Shown: positions 1 to 8,631, counted from the first letter of the stretch. The stretch: 64,000 bases of DNA from Streptomyces canus (GCF_041435015.1 NZ_CP107989.1:5518001-5582000), one strand, 5' to 3'. Translations and numbers: made by a program. Notes: a model not told the origin generated them from the sequence alone.

Positions 1-1
1 C

Positions 2-634
2 ACCGGATACCTGATCCAGGCCGACCGCGCCCCGACTCCGCTGCCGCCGCTGTCCCAGCCGGTGCTGGCGCAGGCGAAGGGGGACGGCCCCGAGCCGCTG
101 TCGGCCGCGCAGGACCGCCGGGTGAAGACCGAGGGCGATCTGCGGAAGCTGCTGCTGAAGAAGCCGACGGGGGCACGGAACGCCGCGTGGACGGCCGGGG
201 ACGGCTGGCTGGACATCGCCGAGTACGCGAACGACTTCACCGATCCGGCCGAGAAGTTCACCGATCTCGTCGGCGACGACTTCCGCAGGGCGGCCGTCGT
301 CGGCTGGAAGGTCGGCAGCTCGTACAGCGTGGAGATCCGGCTCGTCCAGTTCCGGCAGGAGGACTCCATGGCGGCCCTCGATTCCAGCCTCAACCACCAG
401 GGCTGGGCCGAGGAGGAGAGCGGTACCGACAGCTGGGCGATCCCGGGCACCGGGGACGGCATGGCGTATGTGCACACCCGGCCGGACACCGAGCCGGGGT
501 ATCTGCCGCAGTACGGGGCCGAGGCGCACGCGTGGCGCGGGGACGTCTCGATGGAGATCTGGGTGTACGGGGCCAAGCCGATCACAAAGAAGACGATCAT
601 GGACCTGGCCGAACGGCAGATGGAGCGGCTGTGA
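2..634 (+). CDS. Membrane-associated hypothetical protein, first of three tandem paralogues (5' end outside window)
   Basis: The reading frame is open from the window edge, so the N-terminus is missing; about 210 residues are visible. Function is not recognised. The visible part looks extracytoplasmic: a Pro-rich linker, then a domain with a DGW motif followed by a helix (DIAEYANDF), a later RAAVVGWKVG segment and a VQF strand. The same DGW, helix and VQF order recurs in the next two genes, which keep an N-terminal membrane anchor, so this one probably has a lost upstream anchor too. Its TGA overlaps the GTG of the next gene (GTGA), indicating a co-translated operon. Confidence 0.75.
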   Translation, partial: TGYLIQADRAPTPLPPLSQPVLAQAKGDGPEPLSAAQDRRVKTEGDLRKLLLKKPTGARNAAWTAGDGWLDIAEYANDFTDPAEKFTDLVGDDFRRAAVVGWKVGSSYSVEIRLVQFRQEDSMAALDSSLNHQGWAEEESGTDSWAIPGTGDGMAYVHTRPDTEPGYLPQYGAEAHAWRGDVSMEIWVYGAKPITKKTIMDLAERQMERL

Positions 635-1482
635 CGGGACACGAGACACAGGAGACGGAACCGGCGGAGGAATCGTCGACCGGACCGTCAACTGCACCGG
701 TCGCACCGGTCGCACCGGTCGCACCGGTCCGCGGACCCGTGCGACGGGGCCGCATCGCGGCCGTCGCCGGTTCGGTGCTGCTCGTCGCGGCGCTGGTGGC
801 CGGGGTGGGTGGCACGGTGGTGACCGTGCGCGACGCCGACCGTGACGCGGGGGCTCCGACCTGGAAGTTCCCCAGGGTCACGGTCGAGGAGAAGAAGGCG
901 GTGGCCCGGCGCGGGCTCGCCGGCATGCTCGTGCCGTACGGCACCGATGGCTGGGTCCGGGGTCCCGACGTGGCGGACTTCGGCTCCGACGCGCAACTCA
1001 GCGGTGCCCAGGCCACGGCCCTGCGGAAGGAGGCCCTCAGAGGTCTGCCCCGAAGCCAGCGCAAGCAGCTGGAGCGTCAGATCGACCGGCAGCGCCTCTC
1101 GGGCATGGCGATGCGCAGCTACTTCAGCGGTGAGTCCTACGCCTTCTCCCAGAACAGCGGCATCTACTCGGTGAACGTCGTGCTCGCCCAGATGGCAAAC
1201 AGGACGGCGGTCCGGAACAGTTCCGAGGCGCAGAACGAGTTCCTCGCTGCCCTGGACCTCTTCAAGGAGGGCCCGAAGATCAAGGGCCACGACGACGCCC
1301 GGTGCTTCCGACTGCCCGGGAGTACCGACGAGGACCTCGACATGATGCTCTGCTCCGCCCATGTGGGGGACGTCCTGGTCTCCGTCACGGCGTACGGAGC
1401 CCGGCCACTCGACACCAAGGGGGTCGCGATGCTCCTGCGTACCCAGCTCGACCGCATCGCCGAGCCGGGGGAGGCGGTATGA
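631..1482 (+). CDS. Membrane-anchored hypothetical protein, second tandem paralogue
   Basis: The GTG at 631 is chosen because it overlaps the previous stop (GTGA); a longer frame further upstream is only an overlap with the first gene. It encodes 283 aa: a short cytosolic tail with an APV tripeptide repeat (about residues 22-33), one transmembrane helix at about 42-66, then an extracytoplasmic domain with the DGW motif (YGTDGWVRGPDVADF) and a VVLAQM strand seen in its neighbours. No catalytic motif is visible. The stop overlaps the ATG of the third paralogue (ATGA). It is probably part of a multi-subunit surface assembly or a lineage-specific duplication; the function is unknown. Confidence 0.8.
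   Translation: MTGHETQETEPAEESSTGPSTAPVAPVAPVAPVRGPVRRGRIAAVAGSVLLVAALVAGVGGTVVTVRDADRDAGAPTWKFPRVTVEEKKAVARRGLAGMLVPYGTDGWVRGPDVADFGSDAQLSGAQATALRKEALRGLPRSQRKQLERQIDRQRLSGMAMRSYFSGESYAFSQNSGIYSVNVVLAQMANRTAVRNSSEAQNEFLAALDLFKEGPKIKGHDDARCFRLPGSTDEDLDMMLCSAHVGDVLVSVTAYGARPLDTKGVAMLLRTQLDRIAEPGEAV
694..729 (+). repeat. Four perfect 9-bp tandem repeats (GCACCGGTC) inside the second paralogue
   Basis: Four consecutive copies of GCACCGGTC encode Ala-Pro-Val repeats just before the transmembrane helix. They keep the frame, so copy number can vary without breaking the gene. Confidence 0.9.
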
Positions 1483-2318
1483 CCGAGCCACAGCAGGTCG
1501 CCGTACCGCCCCTGCCCGACGTGCCGCCGCGGCCCGTACCGGCCGAGGTGAGGAAGGACCGCCGGGACCTGCGAGCCGTCCTGCGCTGGACCGCTGCCGC
1601 GGTCGTTCTCGCCGCGGCCGGGACGGCGACGGCGTACGGGATCTCAGGGATGGAGCGCACGGACGTACCGGGGCTGGCCACCCGTTCCGACGGGCGCTGG
1701 GACTTCCCCCGGCTCACGAAGCCGCCATTGCCCTCCGGCAGTCCCGGTCCCTTCGCCGCGGGCAACGCGGCCGAGGCCCACTATGCTGATCTGCGTGCCC
1801 TCCTCCTGCCCGCGCCCGAGGGAGCGAAGGAGGACAAGGCGTTGCGCGGCTCGGACGGCTGGCTGGCGACGAAGGACTTCCTGGCGGAGTACGAGCTGAA
1901 GGAGGACCGGGAGGAGCTCGGGCACAAACTCGTCGACAGCGGCCTGCGCCACATCGCGGCCCGCGGCTGGACCACGCCTGACGGCACGCGGACCCGGGTC
2001 TACCTGCTCCAGTTCGGTACGGCGAACGTCGTGGAGTCCAAGCTGCAGAGCGACGTCCAGGCGTACACCAGCCCGACCTACCGGGTGCGCGGTGCCGCCG
2101 AGGCCGTCTACGACGAGGCCTTCCCGGAGCCGGCAGCCGTCGCGGGAATCTCCCGGACCGCCTTCACCGAGCCGAGGCCGTACGGCGCCGAGCAGGTTCG
2201 GCAGGGCTACCTCTCGGCGGGGGACGTCTTCGCGGTGATCCTTCAGTCCCGCAAGGGCGCCGCGAACCCCGTCCCCTTCCAGCAGACCGTGACCCTGCAG
2301 GCCCAGCTCCTCGGCTGA
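1479..2318 (+). CDS. Membrane-anchored hypothetical protein, third tandem paralogue
   Basis: It encodes 279 aa from an ATG overlapping the previous stop. Layout: Pro-rich cytosolic N-terminus, one transmembrane helix at about residues 36-55, then an extracytoplasmic domain containing SDGWLATKDF, a DSGLRHIAARGWTT segment and the YLLQFG strand, matching the order of motifs in the two upstream genes. No enzyme motif is seen. With the two preceding genes it forms a coupled three-gene operon of divergent paralogues, which suggests subunits of one complex at the membrane (inference). Family assignment needs a profile search. Confidence 0.8.
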   Translation: MTEPQQVAVPPLPDVPPRPVPAEVRKDRRDLRAVLRWTAAAVVLAAAGTATAYGISGMERTDVPGLATRSDGRWDFPRLTKPPLPSGSPGPFAAGNAAEAHYADLRALLLPAPEGAKEDKALRGSDGWLATKDFLAEYELKEDREELGHKLVDSGLRHIAARGWTTPDGTRTRVYLLQFGTANVVESKLQSDVQAYTSPTYRVRGAAEAVYDEAFPEPAAVAGISRTAFTEPRPYGAEQVRQGYLSAGDVFAVILQSRKGAANPVPFQQTVTLQAQLLG

Positions 2319-2410
2319 GGACACCCCTACGGCCCCCCGGGCCCCGGCCGCGTAAGCTGGGGCCCGGCCCGTGTACATGCACCGCACCACGCTCATCCGA
2401 GGAGCACCCC

Positions 2411-2509
2411 GTGGAGATCTTCTTCGAAGCCCTGCTGGTCCTGGTCTGCGTCGGCGTTCTCGCCTTCGCCGGGCTGACCGTGAAGAAGCTGTACCAGGGC
2501 CAGCGCTGA
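2411..2509 (+). CDS. 32-aa single-pass membrane micro-protein
   Basis: A GTG at 2411 preceded by a good ribosome site (GAGGAG) opens a 32-codon frame: a short acidic start, one hydrophobic helix (about residues 6-23: ALLVLVCVGVLAFAGLTV) and a basic tail (KKLYQGQR). The composition is typical of genuine small membrane proteins and fills the gap before the nitrobindin gene. Role unknown. Confidence 0.6.
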   Translation: MEIFFEALLVLVCVGVLAFAGLTVKKLYQGQR

Positions 2510-2532
2510 CCCCCCTCTAGGAACCGCCACTC

Positions 2533-3108
2533 ATGATCGAGATCCCGTCCGACCTCCACAAGGACCTCGTCCCGCTCGCCTTCCTGCTCGGCAACTGGGC
2601 GGGCGCGGGCGTGCACGACTTCCCCGGCTCGGAGAAGTGCAACTTCGGCCAGGAGGTGACCTTCGGCCATGACGGCCGGGACTTCCTGGAGTACGCGTCC
2701 CACACCTGGGTGCTGGACAACGACGGCAACAAGGTCCGCCCGCTGGAGTCCGAGCACGGCTTCTGGCGCATCGACGCCGACCGCAAGGTCGAGGTGACGA
2801 TGGTCCGTGACGACGGTGTCGTCGAGATCTGGTACGGCGAGATGGCCGCCCAGAAGCCGCAGATCGACCTGGTGACCGATGCCGTCGCGCGTACGGCCGC
2901 CTCCGGCCCGTACAGCGGTGGCAAGCGCCTGTACGGCTACGTCAAGAGCGACCTCATGTGGGTCGGCGAGAAGCAGACTCCCGAGGTCGAGCTGCGCCCC
3001 TACATGTCGGCCCACCTGAAGAAGGTCGTCACCCCGGAGGAGGTCGAGCGCTGGGCCAAGGCCCTGCCCGACGACCTTCCGGACGACGGGATCGCCTTCT
3101 TCAAGTAA
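2533..3108 (+). CDS. Nitrobindin-like (FABP-fold, DUF1794) heme-binding protein
   Basis: It encodes 191 aa. The N-terminus has the family signature LAFLLGNWAGAGVHDFPG (G-x-W-x-G-x-G) that opens the ten-stranded nitrobindin barrel; alternating strands follow. Nitrobindins bind ferric heme and scavenge nitric oxide or peroxynitrite; in actinobacteria the gene commonly sits next to a Fur-family gene. Here it lies 33 bp upstream of nur. The heme-ligand histidine expected near the C-terminus is probably in the AHLKKV segment, which I cannot confirm without alignment. Confidence 0.85.
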   Translation: MIEIPSDLHKDLVPLAFLLGNWAGAGVHDFPGSEKCNFGQEVTFGHDGRDFLEYASHTWVLDNDGNKVRPLESEHGFWRIDADRKVEVTMVRDDGVVEIWYGEMAAQKPQIDLVTDAVARTAASGPYSGGKRLYGYVKSDLMWVGEKQTPEVELRPYMSAHLKKVVTPEEVERWAKALPDDLPDDGIAFFK

Positions 3109-3128
3109 GCCTTCCGCCGAGTGGGTCC

Positions 3129-3134
3129 TAGACT
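3129..3134 (+). promoter_or_regulatory. -10 hexamer TAGACT of nur
   Basis: TAGACT ends 7 nt before the GTG at 3142, so transcription would start at or within a base or two of the start codon, giving a leaderless mRNA. No ribosome site is visible there. The same spacing recurs across this window. Confidence 0.6.
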
Positions 3135-3141
3135 TTCCGGT

Positions 3142-3579
3142 GTGGTGAGCACCGATTGGAAGAGCGACCTCAGGCAGCGCGGCTACCGGCTGACCCCGCA
3201 GCGCCAGCTTGTCCTCGAAGCTGTGGACACCCTGGAGCACGCGACCCCCGACGACATCCTCACGGAAGTGAAGAAGACGGCGTCGGGGGTCAACATTTCC
3301 ACGGTCTACCGGACCCTGGAGCTCCTGGAGGAGCTCGGCCTGGTCAGCCACGCCCATCTCGGGCACGGGGCGCCGACGTATCACCTCGCCGACCGCCACC
3401 ACCACATCCACCTGGTCTGCCGCGACTGTCAGAACGTCATCGAGGCGGACATCAAGGTGGCCGCCGACTTCACCGCGAAGCTCCGGCAGGAGTTCGGCTT
3501 CGAGACCGACATGAAGCACTTCGCGATCTTCGGTCGCTGCAAGGACTGTTCTCTCAAGGCTTCAACTACCGAGTCGTAG
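3142..3579 (+). CDS. nur: Nur, nickel-responsive Fur-family repressor
   Basis: It encodes 145 aa from the GTG at 3142 (VVSTDWKSDLRQRGYRLTPQR). The sequence closely resembles S. coelicolor Nur as I remember it. An N-terminal winged helix (TPQRQLVLEAV ... STVYRTLELLEELG) is followed by the Fur dimerisation domain with HLADRHHHIHLVCRDC metal ligands and a second CxxC near the C-terminus (CKDC). With nickel bound, Nur represses nickel uptake and the iron superoxide dismutase SodF, while SodN rises indirectly (known for S. coelicolor). The longer in-frame GTG at 3121 is rejected because the -10 box lies inside that extension. Confidence 0.93.
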   Translation: MVSTDWKSDLRQRGYRLTPQRQLVLEAVDTLEHATPDDILTEVKKTASGVNISTVYRTLELLEELGLVSHAHLGHGAPTYHLADRHHHIHLVCRDCQNVIEADIKVAADFTAKLRQEFGFETDMKHFAIFGRCKDCSLKASTTES

Positions 3580-3589
3580 GCTTAGTCAT

Positions 3590-4555
3590 ATGAAGAGCCC
3601 TCTGCTGTCCCTGCCCGGTGCCGTCCCCGCCGAGGGTGTGGACGAAGGCGTCGCCGCGCACTACGGCGACCTGTTCCGCGAGCAGCGTGCCCTCGCCGAA
3701 GGCACCGGATTCGTCGACCTCTCGCACCGCGGGGTCGTGTCCGTCACCGGCGACGACCGCCTCAGCTGGCTGCACCTGCTGCTCACCCAGCACGTCAGCG
3801 ACCTCCCGACGGGCCAGGCCACCGAGGCGCTCATCCTCTCCGCGCACGGACACATCGAGCACGCCCTGTACCTCGTCGACGACGGCACGACTACCTGGGC
3901 GCACGTCGAACCCGGCACCCAGGGGGCGCTGGTCGCCTACCTGGAGTCGATGAAGTTCTTCAACCGGGTCGAGGTCGCCGACCGCACGGACGAGTTCGCC
4001 GTCGTCCACCTTCCCGCCGGTTCCATCGCCGAGGTGCCGGAGGGGGTCGTCGTACGCGAGACGCCGTACGGCCGCGATCTCTTCCTGCCGCGCGCCGACC
4101 TGGAGTCGTACGCCGAGAAGTCCGGGCCCGCGGTCGGCCTGCTCGCCTACGAGGCGCTGCGGGTCGAGCAACACCGCCCGCGCCTCGGTTTCGAGACCGA
4201 CCACCGCACGATCCCGCACGAGCTCGGCTGGATCGGCACCGCGGTGCACCTCCAGAAGGGCTGCTACCGGGGGCAGGAGACCGTCGCCCGGGTGCAGAAC
4301 CTGGGCAAGCCCCCGCGGCGCCTGGTCTTCCTGCACCTGGACGGCAGCGAGGTGCACCTGCCGCCCGCCGGGACCGAGATCCGGCTCGCGGACGAGGGGC
4401 CCGACGGCCGCAAGATCGGTTTCGTGACCACGTCCGTACGGCATCACGAGCTCGGCCCGGTGGCGCTCGCCCTGGTCAAGCGGAACGTCCCCCTGGACGC
4501 GCGCCTCGTCGCCGACACCACGGCCGCGGCCCAGGAAGTCGTCGTGGAGCCGTAG
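3590..4555 (+). CDS. ygfZ: YgfZ/GcvT-fold folate-binding protein
   Basis: It encodes 321 aa. The C-terminal half contains the YgfZ signature KGCYRGQE at about residues 223-230; its cysteine is the diagnostic residue of the family. YgfZ-type proteins bind tetrahydrofolate and support repair or assembly of certain Fe-S enzymes. TAGGCT at 3577-3582 overlaps the nur stop codon and ends 7 nt before the ATG, so a separate leaderless transcript is likely. The length is normal for actinobacterial members. It converges with dtd. Confidence 0.9.
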   Translation: MKSPLLSLPGAVPAEGVDEGVAAHYGDLFREQRALAEGTGFVDLSHRGVVSVTGDDRLSWLHLLLTQHVSDLPTGQATEALILSAHGHIEHALYLVDDGTTTWAHVEPGTQGALVAYLESMKFFNRVEVADRTDEFAVVHLPAGSIAEVPEGVVVRETPYGRDLFLPRADLESYAEKSGPAVGLLAYEALRVEQHRPRLGFETDHRTIPHELGWIGTAVHLQKGCYRGQETVARVQNLGKPPRRLVFLHLDGSEVHLPPAGTEIRLADEGPDGRKIGFVTTSVRHHELGPVALALVKRNVPLDARLVADTTAAAQEVVVEP

Positions 4556-4570
4556 GACTACCGCGAAGGG

Positions 4571-4996
4571 TCACATCTCCAGCAGGACCGTGAACGGGCC
4601 GTCGTTCGTCAGGGACACCCGCATCCGCGCACCGAAGCGGCCGGTGGCCACCGTCGCTCCCAGGGAGCGGAGCTGGGCGACGACCTCGTCGACGAGCGGC
4701 TCGGCGATGTCGCCGGGGGCGGCGGCGTTCCAGGTGGGGCGGCGGCCCTTGCGGGCGTCGCCGTACAGGGTGAACTGGCTGATCACGAGCAGCGGGGCGT
4801 CGATGTCGCTGCACGACTTCTCGTCGTGCAGCATGCGCACCGACCAGAGTTTGCGGGCGAGTTGGGCCGCCTTCTCCTTGGTGTCCTCGTGGGTGACCCC
4901 GACCAGGACGCACAGTCCCTCGCCGCTGATCTCCCCGACCGTCTCACCGTCGACGACGACGCTCGCGCCGTCCACCCTCTGCACCACTGCACGCAT
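4571..4996 (-). CDS. dtd: D-aminoacyl-tRNA deacylase
   Basis: It encodes 141 aa, the standard Dtd length, beginning [13 protein letters not shown]; longer upstream frames are rejected because every Dtd starts at this motif. It shows SQFTLYGD (catalytic-pocket SQFTLY motif) and a C-terminal [10 protein letters not shown], the counterpart of the NxPVT motif that carries the cross-subunit cis-Pro. It hydrolyses D-aminoacyl-tRNA, preventing D-amino acids from entering protein. It is convergent with ygfZ, with 15 bp between the stops. Confidence 0.95.
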   Translation of the reverse strand: MRAVVQRVDGASVVVDGETVGEISGEGLCVLVGVTHEDTKEKAAQLARKLWSVRMLHDEKSCSDIDAPLLVISQFTLYGDARKGRRPTWNAAAPGDIAEPLVDEVVAQLRSLGATVATGRFGARMRVSLTNDGPFTVLLEM

Positions 4997-5154
4997 GTGC
5001 CCATCATGCCGGTCGCGCAGGAAGTACCCGTGTTCGGGTTTATTTTTGATCCTTAACCCCCCATCTGGGGCCGTTCGGGGGCACTCGGTCACATAGCGGC
5101 CACTTGGGATGGCACGATGCTTCCACACGCCGGTCGAGGGGACGGTAGAGGCGC

Positions 5155-5781
5155 ATGAGCACACCGAGTACCGGGCAGCCGGGGCCCGTCCGCGTTGCCC
5201 ACAGGGCGGAGCCGGAGACACCCCGGCCGCCCGCGCAGCGTACGGACAGCCACCTGCTGCCCCCAGATCCGACCGAACATGATCTCGCCACGCTGAGCCT
5301 GCCCGAGCTGCGCACTCTGCGCCGGGACGCCCAGCGGGACGAGGCCGACCTCAGCTATGTCCGACGGCTGCTGCAGGGCCGTATCGACATCCTCCGCGCG
5401 GAACTGCTGCGCCGGTCCCCGACGGGCGCGGGCTCGGTGCCCGAACGCCTCCCCGAGGCCTCGGTGGTGGACCGGCTCCCGGAGATCCTCACCGACGCCC
5501 CGGCCCGCCACCGCTCCTCGGCCCGCCACGTCACGCTGGGCACCCCGCACAGCGAGGAGTACCGCCTGCTGGCCGCCGAGACGCTGGCCGAGGTCGAACT
5601 GTCGGACCTCTCCGCGCGGACCGACCTGGAACTGAGCACCGCGATGGGCCGGCTCGTGCGCTACGAGCAGCAGGTGTCCGGGCGACGCCAAGGGTTGCAG
5701 CACACGGCGGACGAGTGCAGCGGCGAGATCGCGCGGCGGTACCGGGAGGGCGAGGCGCAGGTGGCGGATCTGCTGACCTAG
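5155..5781 (+). CDS. rsiG: RsiG, c-di-GMP-dependent anti-sigma factor for WhiG
   Basis: It encodes 208 aa. Two copies of the RsiG c-di-GMP motif E(X)3S(X)2R(X)3Q(X)3D are exact: E63-S67-R70-Q74-D78 in the first helix and E171-S175-R178-Q182-D186 in the second. In S. venezuelae RsiG bound to c-di-GMP sequesters the sporulation sigma factor WhiG and delays spore formation (published family knowledge). The Pro-rich first 40 residues are likely disordered. Nothing obvious is missing, so a functional two-helix antiparallel coiled coil is expected. Confidence 0.92.
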   Translation: MSTPSTGQPGPVRVAHRAEPETPRPPAQRTDSHLLPPDPTEHDLATLSLPELRTLRRDAQRDEADLSYVRRLLQGRIDILRAELLRRSPTGAGSVPERLPEASVVDRLPEILTDAPARHRSSARHVTLGTPHSEEYRLLAAETLAEVELSDLSARTDLELSTAMGRLVRYEQQVSGRRQGLQHTADECSGEIARRYREGEAQVADLLT

Positions 5782-5847
5782 GGAACTTCGCGGCGGGCCT
5801 GGGAAAATCCACGCGACACCTCACCCCCGCCCGCCTACCGTGGCCCC

Positions 5848-7095
5848 ATGAGCGCCCCAGCCGACATAGACGTCCGTCCGGTCACCGAGGCCGAGTATCC
5901 CGAATGGCTGCGTGCCGTGCATGTCGGGTTTCTGCGGGAGCCGGTGGTGTCGAAGTCGGAACTGGAGGCCCGCAGAGCCCAGTTCGAGCCCGGGCGGCTG
6001 CTCGGGGCCTTCGACGGGGACCGTTGCGTGGCGACCTTCCGGTCCTTCGCGCAGGAGGTGACGGCGGTCGGTGGGGAGTTCGTGGCCGCCGACGCGATCT
6101 CCGCCGTCACCGTGACCGCCACCCACCGCCGGCGCGGCCTCCTGACCCGCATGATGAGCCAGGACCTCGCCGCCGCGAAGGAGCGCGGAGACGTCCTGGC
6201 GACGCTGATCGCCGCCGAGTACCCGATCTACGGCCGCTATGGCTTCGGCCCCGCCACCTCGGCCGCCGAGTGGACGATCGACGTCCCGCGCACCGGACTC
6301 GCCCCCCGTGGCCCGGATCTGGACGGCGGCCGTATCGACCTGGTGGAGCCCGGCGACGTACGCAAGCTCGGGCCGGAACTGCACGACCGGATGCGCCGTG
6401 CGATGCCGGGGGCGATCAGCCGGGACGACTGGTTCTGGCAGCTCAAGACGGGGGCCGTACGCACCGCCCCGTGGACCGAGCCGTTCTTCGCCGTGTACCG
6501 GGCGGCGGACGGCACGGTCGAGGGGCTGATGGCGTACGAGGTGGACGACAAGTGGGCGGACACCATGCAGCCGTTGAACACGGCGAGTGTGCGGAGCCTG
6601 ATCGCCTCGACCCCGGCCGCCGAGCGTGCCCTGTGGCACTACCTGTGCTCGATCGACTGGGTCATGCAGGTCAAGAGCGGCTGGCGGGCCCCCGACGACC
6701 TGCTCCCGCACCTTCTGCCCAACCCTCCGGCGGCCAGGATCACCATGCAGGCGGACTTTCTGTGGGTGCGGATCCTGGATGTCGTACGGGCACTGGAGGC
6801 GCGGACGTACGAGGGGGAGGGCGCGCTGGTGCTGGAGGTCGTGGACGCCTCCGGCATGGCCGGCGGCCGGTACCTTCTGGAGGCCTCGCCCGCCGGGGCC
6901 AGCTGTACGACGACGACTCGGAGCGCCGATCTCACGCTGGACGTGCGGGAGTTGGCGACGCTCTGGCTCGGTGACGAGTCGGTGGCACGGCTCGTGGCGC
7001 TCGGGCGAGTGCGGGAAGAACAAGCGGGCGCCGGCCGGGGGGCCGACGCCCTGCTGCATACATCCAGGCGTCCTTGGTGCCCGGACATGTTCTGA
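5848..7095 (+). CDS. Eis-like GNAT N-acetyltransferase
   Basis: It encodes 415 aa, normal for the Eis family (N-terminal GNAT, central GNAT-like, C-terminal SCP2-like domain). The acetyl-CoA loop is at about residues 86-101 ([17 protein letters not shown]), and the protein ends ...CPDMF, matching the Eis rule of a C-terminal aromatic residue whose carboxylate takes part in catalysis. Eis enzymes acetylate amines on aminoglycosides, peptides or proteins; the physiological substrate in Streptomyces is unknown. TACCGT 6 nt before the ATG implies a leaderless start. Confidence 0.88.
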   Translation: MSAPADIDVRPVTEAEYPEWLRAVHVGFLREPVVSKSELEARRAQFEPGRLLGAFDGDRCVATFRSFAQEVTAVGGEFVAADAISAVTVTATHRRRGLLTRMMSQDLAAAKERGDVLATLIAAEYPIYGRYGFGPATSAAEWTIDVPRTGLAPRGPDLDGGRIDLVEPGDVRKLGPELHDRMRRAMPGAISRDDWFWQLKTGAVRTAPWTEPFFAVYRAADGTVEGLMAYEVDDKWADTMQPLNTASVRSLIASTPAAERALWHYLCSIDWVMQVKSGWRAPDDLLPHLLPNPPAARITMQADFLWVRILDVVRALEARTYEGEGALVLEVVDASGMAGGRYLLEASPAGASCTTTTRSADLTLDVRELATLWLGDESVARLVALGRVREEQAGAGRGADALLHTSRRPWCPDMF

Positions 7096-7154
7096 CGTTC
7101 CCTTCTGGCGGGGACGGGTGGGCTGTTGCCTCGCATCCGTAGCGAGCTGTTCAG

Positions 7155-7182
7155 TTGTGGCTGTGCGGTTGTGGCTGTGCGG
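7155..7182 (+). repeat. Two perfect 14-bp tandem repeats in a G/T-rich non-coding stretch
   Basis: TTGTGGCTGTGCGG occurs twice head to tail. The phrase GTTCAGTTGT also appears three times between 7149 and 7226. The stretch 7100-7240 is strikingly T/G-rich for this genome and has no credible gene. Confidence 0.8.
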
Positions 7183-7242
7183 TGTGTGCAGCTTTCGCTG
7201 CTGTTCAGTTGTCGGTGTTCAGTTGTGACTGTGCAGACCGAC

Positions 7243-7275
7243 CGGGCTCCCGGCTCCCCTCCGGAAGGGAGCCCG
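7243..7275. terminator. Bidirectional hairpin between the eis-like gene and the small membrane gene
   Basis: The arms CGGGCTCCC (7243-7251) and GGGAGCCCG (7267-7275) pair perfectly; an alternative GGCTCCC/GGGAGCC pairing competes. It lies between convergent genes, with no long T-run. Confidence 0.65.
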
Positions 7276-7307
7276 ATCAGCCGGATCCTGGGCCCGGCGG
7301 GCGGGCG

Positions 7308-7493
7308 TCATCCGGACTGGGCGAGCAGCATCACGAGGATGACCGCTCCGATGCCGCCGATCGCGACGTTCTTGGACTTGACGCCGATGGTCAGCGCGAC
7401 GAACGCGACGATGCCCATCGCACCCCACTTCCACTGCACGAGTGCCTCGAAGCCGACGGCGAGGGCGGCGATGGCGACTGCGATGAACGGCAT
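7308..7493 (-). CDS. 61-aa two-helix membrane protein paired with the devE-like regulator
   Basis: The start is the ATG at 7493, preceded by AAGGGGGG; it begins MPFIAVAIAALAVGFEALVQWKWG. Two hydrophobic segments (about 3-20 and 25-58) flank a QWKWG turn and a charged KSKN loop. It is paralogous to the gene at 8632-8820: both have xQWKxGAxGI, TIGxKxKN and a matching ribosome site. It is divergent from the GntR-type gene at 7685, with a palindromic operator candidate between. Function unknown; membrane partner of the regulator is an inference. Confidence 0.8.
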   Translation of the reverse strand: MPFIAVAIAALAVGFEALVQWKWGAMGIVAFVALTIGVKSKNVAIGGIGAVILVMLLAQSG

Positions 7494-7581
7494 GACGGTC
7501 CCCCCTTCGGGACGGTGGCCCCTGTCGGCCGCCGAGTTGGCCAACCCTGTGAAGCTTTGACCATGTTTCTCAAGGTTGCTC

Positions 7582-7598
7582 AAGTTGGCGACCAACTT
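7582..7598. promoter_or_regulatory. Palindromic operator AAGTTGG-CGA-CCAACTT (devE module)
   Basis: A perfect 7-bp inverted repeat around CGA in the divergent intergenic region. The equivalent position in the second module (8891-8905) has AGTTGG-CAA-CCAACT. This conservation between duplicated intergenic regions argues for a binding site of the adjacent GntR-type regulators. Confidence 0.7.
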
Positions 7599-7684
7599 CA
7601 CTGTACTTATCTCCGCTTGGATGCGGCTCATAACCACCTTCCGGTGAACTGCCCAAAGATGGCGGGAAGTTGTAGTGTTTGGTC

Positions 7685-8596
7685 GTGGACCCGAAACACG
7701 CCTCCGTCAATGGACGGAAGAGGTCACAGCGGCCACACACGTCACCTCGCGAGGTGGCCGACGAGCTCCGCGCCCGGATCCGGTCCGGCACGCTGCGGGC
7801 AGGTCAGCGCATGCCCACCCAGGCGCGGCTGGCCGACGAGTTCGGCGTCGAGCGCGGGGTCGTACGGCAGGCGCTGTACCTGCTGCAGACGGAACACCTG
7901 CTCACCAACGTCTCCAAGGGAAGCCCGGCGACCGTCGCCCCCGACCTGGGGCTCAACAGGGCGCTCACCGGCCCCGGAGCGGCGCCGCAGCCCACGATGG
8001 TCGCCCTCGGCCCCCGGATCGCCACCGCCTTCGCGGCCCCGCACGTCGAGATAGACGCCCTGTGCCTGACGTCGGTGTCCCTCAACCTCGCCATCGGCGA
8101 GGGGCTGCGCCAGATCCACGCCGGACGGCTGAATCCGGCCAAGATCGACGTCCGCGTCCTGCTGCCGGGCCGGGACATCGACCTCGCCTTCCCGGTGTCG
8201 GTCGAGGACCGCGGCGACGACGACCCGGTCCAAGAACGCTGGCTGGCCCAGCGCAACGCACAGGGGCAGGTCCTCCGGCACAACCTCCTGGCCCTGCGTG
8301 CCACGCACGGCATCGACGTCAACGTCTCCTTCCGTGCCCTGCCCTTCACACCACCGGTGAAGCTCTACCTCCTCAACGGCACGGAGGCGCTGTTCGCGTA
8401 CTACACGCTGACGCGCCGCAAGGAGGAGATCGACCACGAGCACCTGGAGCTGTACGACTCCGAGGGCACCCAGTCGATGCTGTTCGCCTTCGAACAGGGC
8501 GCCGGCCTGCGGGACACGACCTTCGTCGAGCAGTCCCACCTGTGGTTCAACGCACTGTGGGAGACGATCAGTTCGGAGCTGGCGCTCACGAGCTGA
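7685..8596 (+). CDS. devE: DevE-like GntR-family regulator (paralogue of DevA)
   Basis: It encodes 303 aa from the GTG at 7685; TAGTGT at 7673-7678 ends 6 nt upstream, giving a leaderless start shared with the paralogue at 8993. The GntR winged helix covers residues about 20-80 (PTQARLADEFGVERGVVRQALYLLQTEHLL). A long effector-like domain follows with the DevA-type motifs VRVLLPGRDIDLAFP, IDVNVSFRALPFTPPVKLYLLN and a C-terminal LWETI. In S. coelicolor the devA paralogue SCO4188 (devE) has its own developmental role. The symbol is assigned by synteny and similarity, not by search. Confidence 0.82.
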   Translation: MDPKHASVNGRKRSQRPHTSPREVADELRARIRSGTLRAGQRMPTQARLADEFGVERGVVRQALYLLQTEHLLTNVSKGSPATVAPDLGLNRALTGPGAAPQPTMVALGPRIATAFAAPHVEIDALCLTSVSLNLAIGEGLRQIHAGRLNPAKIDVRVLLPGRDIDLAFPVSVEDRGDDDPVQERWLAQRNAQGQVLRHNLLALRATHGIDVNVSFRALPFTPPVKLYLLNGTEALFAYYTLTRRKEEIDHEHLELYDSEGTQSMLFAFEQGAGLRDTTFVEQSHLWFNALWETISSELALTS

Positions 8597-8631
8597 CGTC
8601 TCCCACAGTGGCGGATCCGGGCACGTTCGGG

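Noticed and set aside
187..630. Long N-terminal extension of the second paralogue
   Set aside because: It overlaps the first gene in another frame and has Arg-rich, non-protein-like composition; the GTGA junction at 631 explains the real start.
3121..3141. Longer Nur start at GTG 3121
   Set aside because: The extension contains the -10 TAGACT and has no ribosome site; remembered Nur proteins begin at the VSTDWKSDL region.
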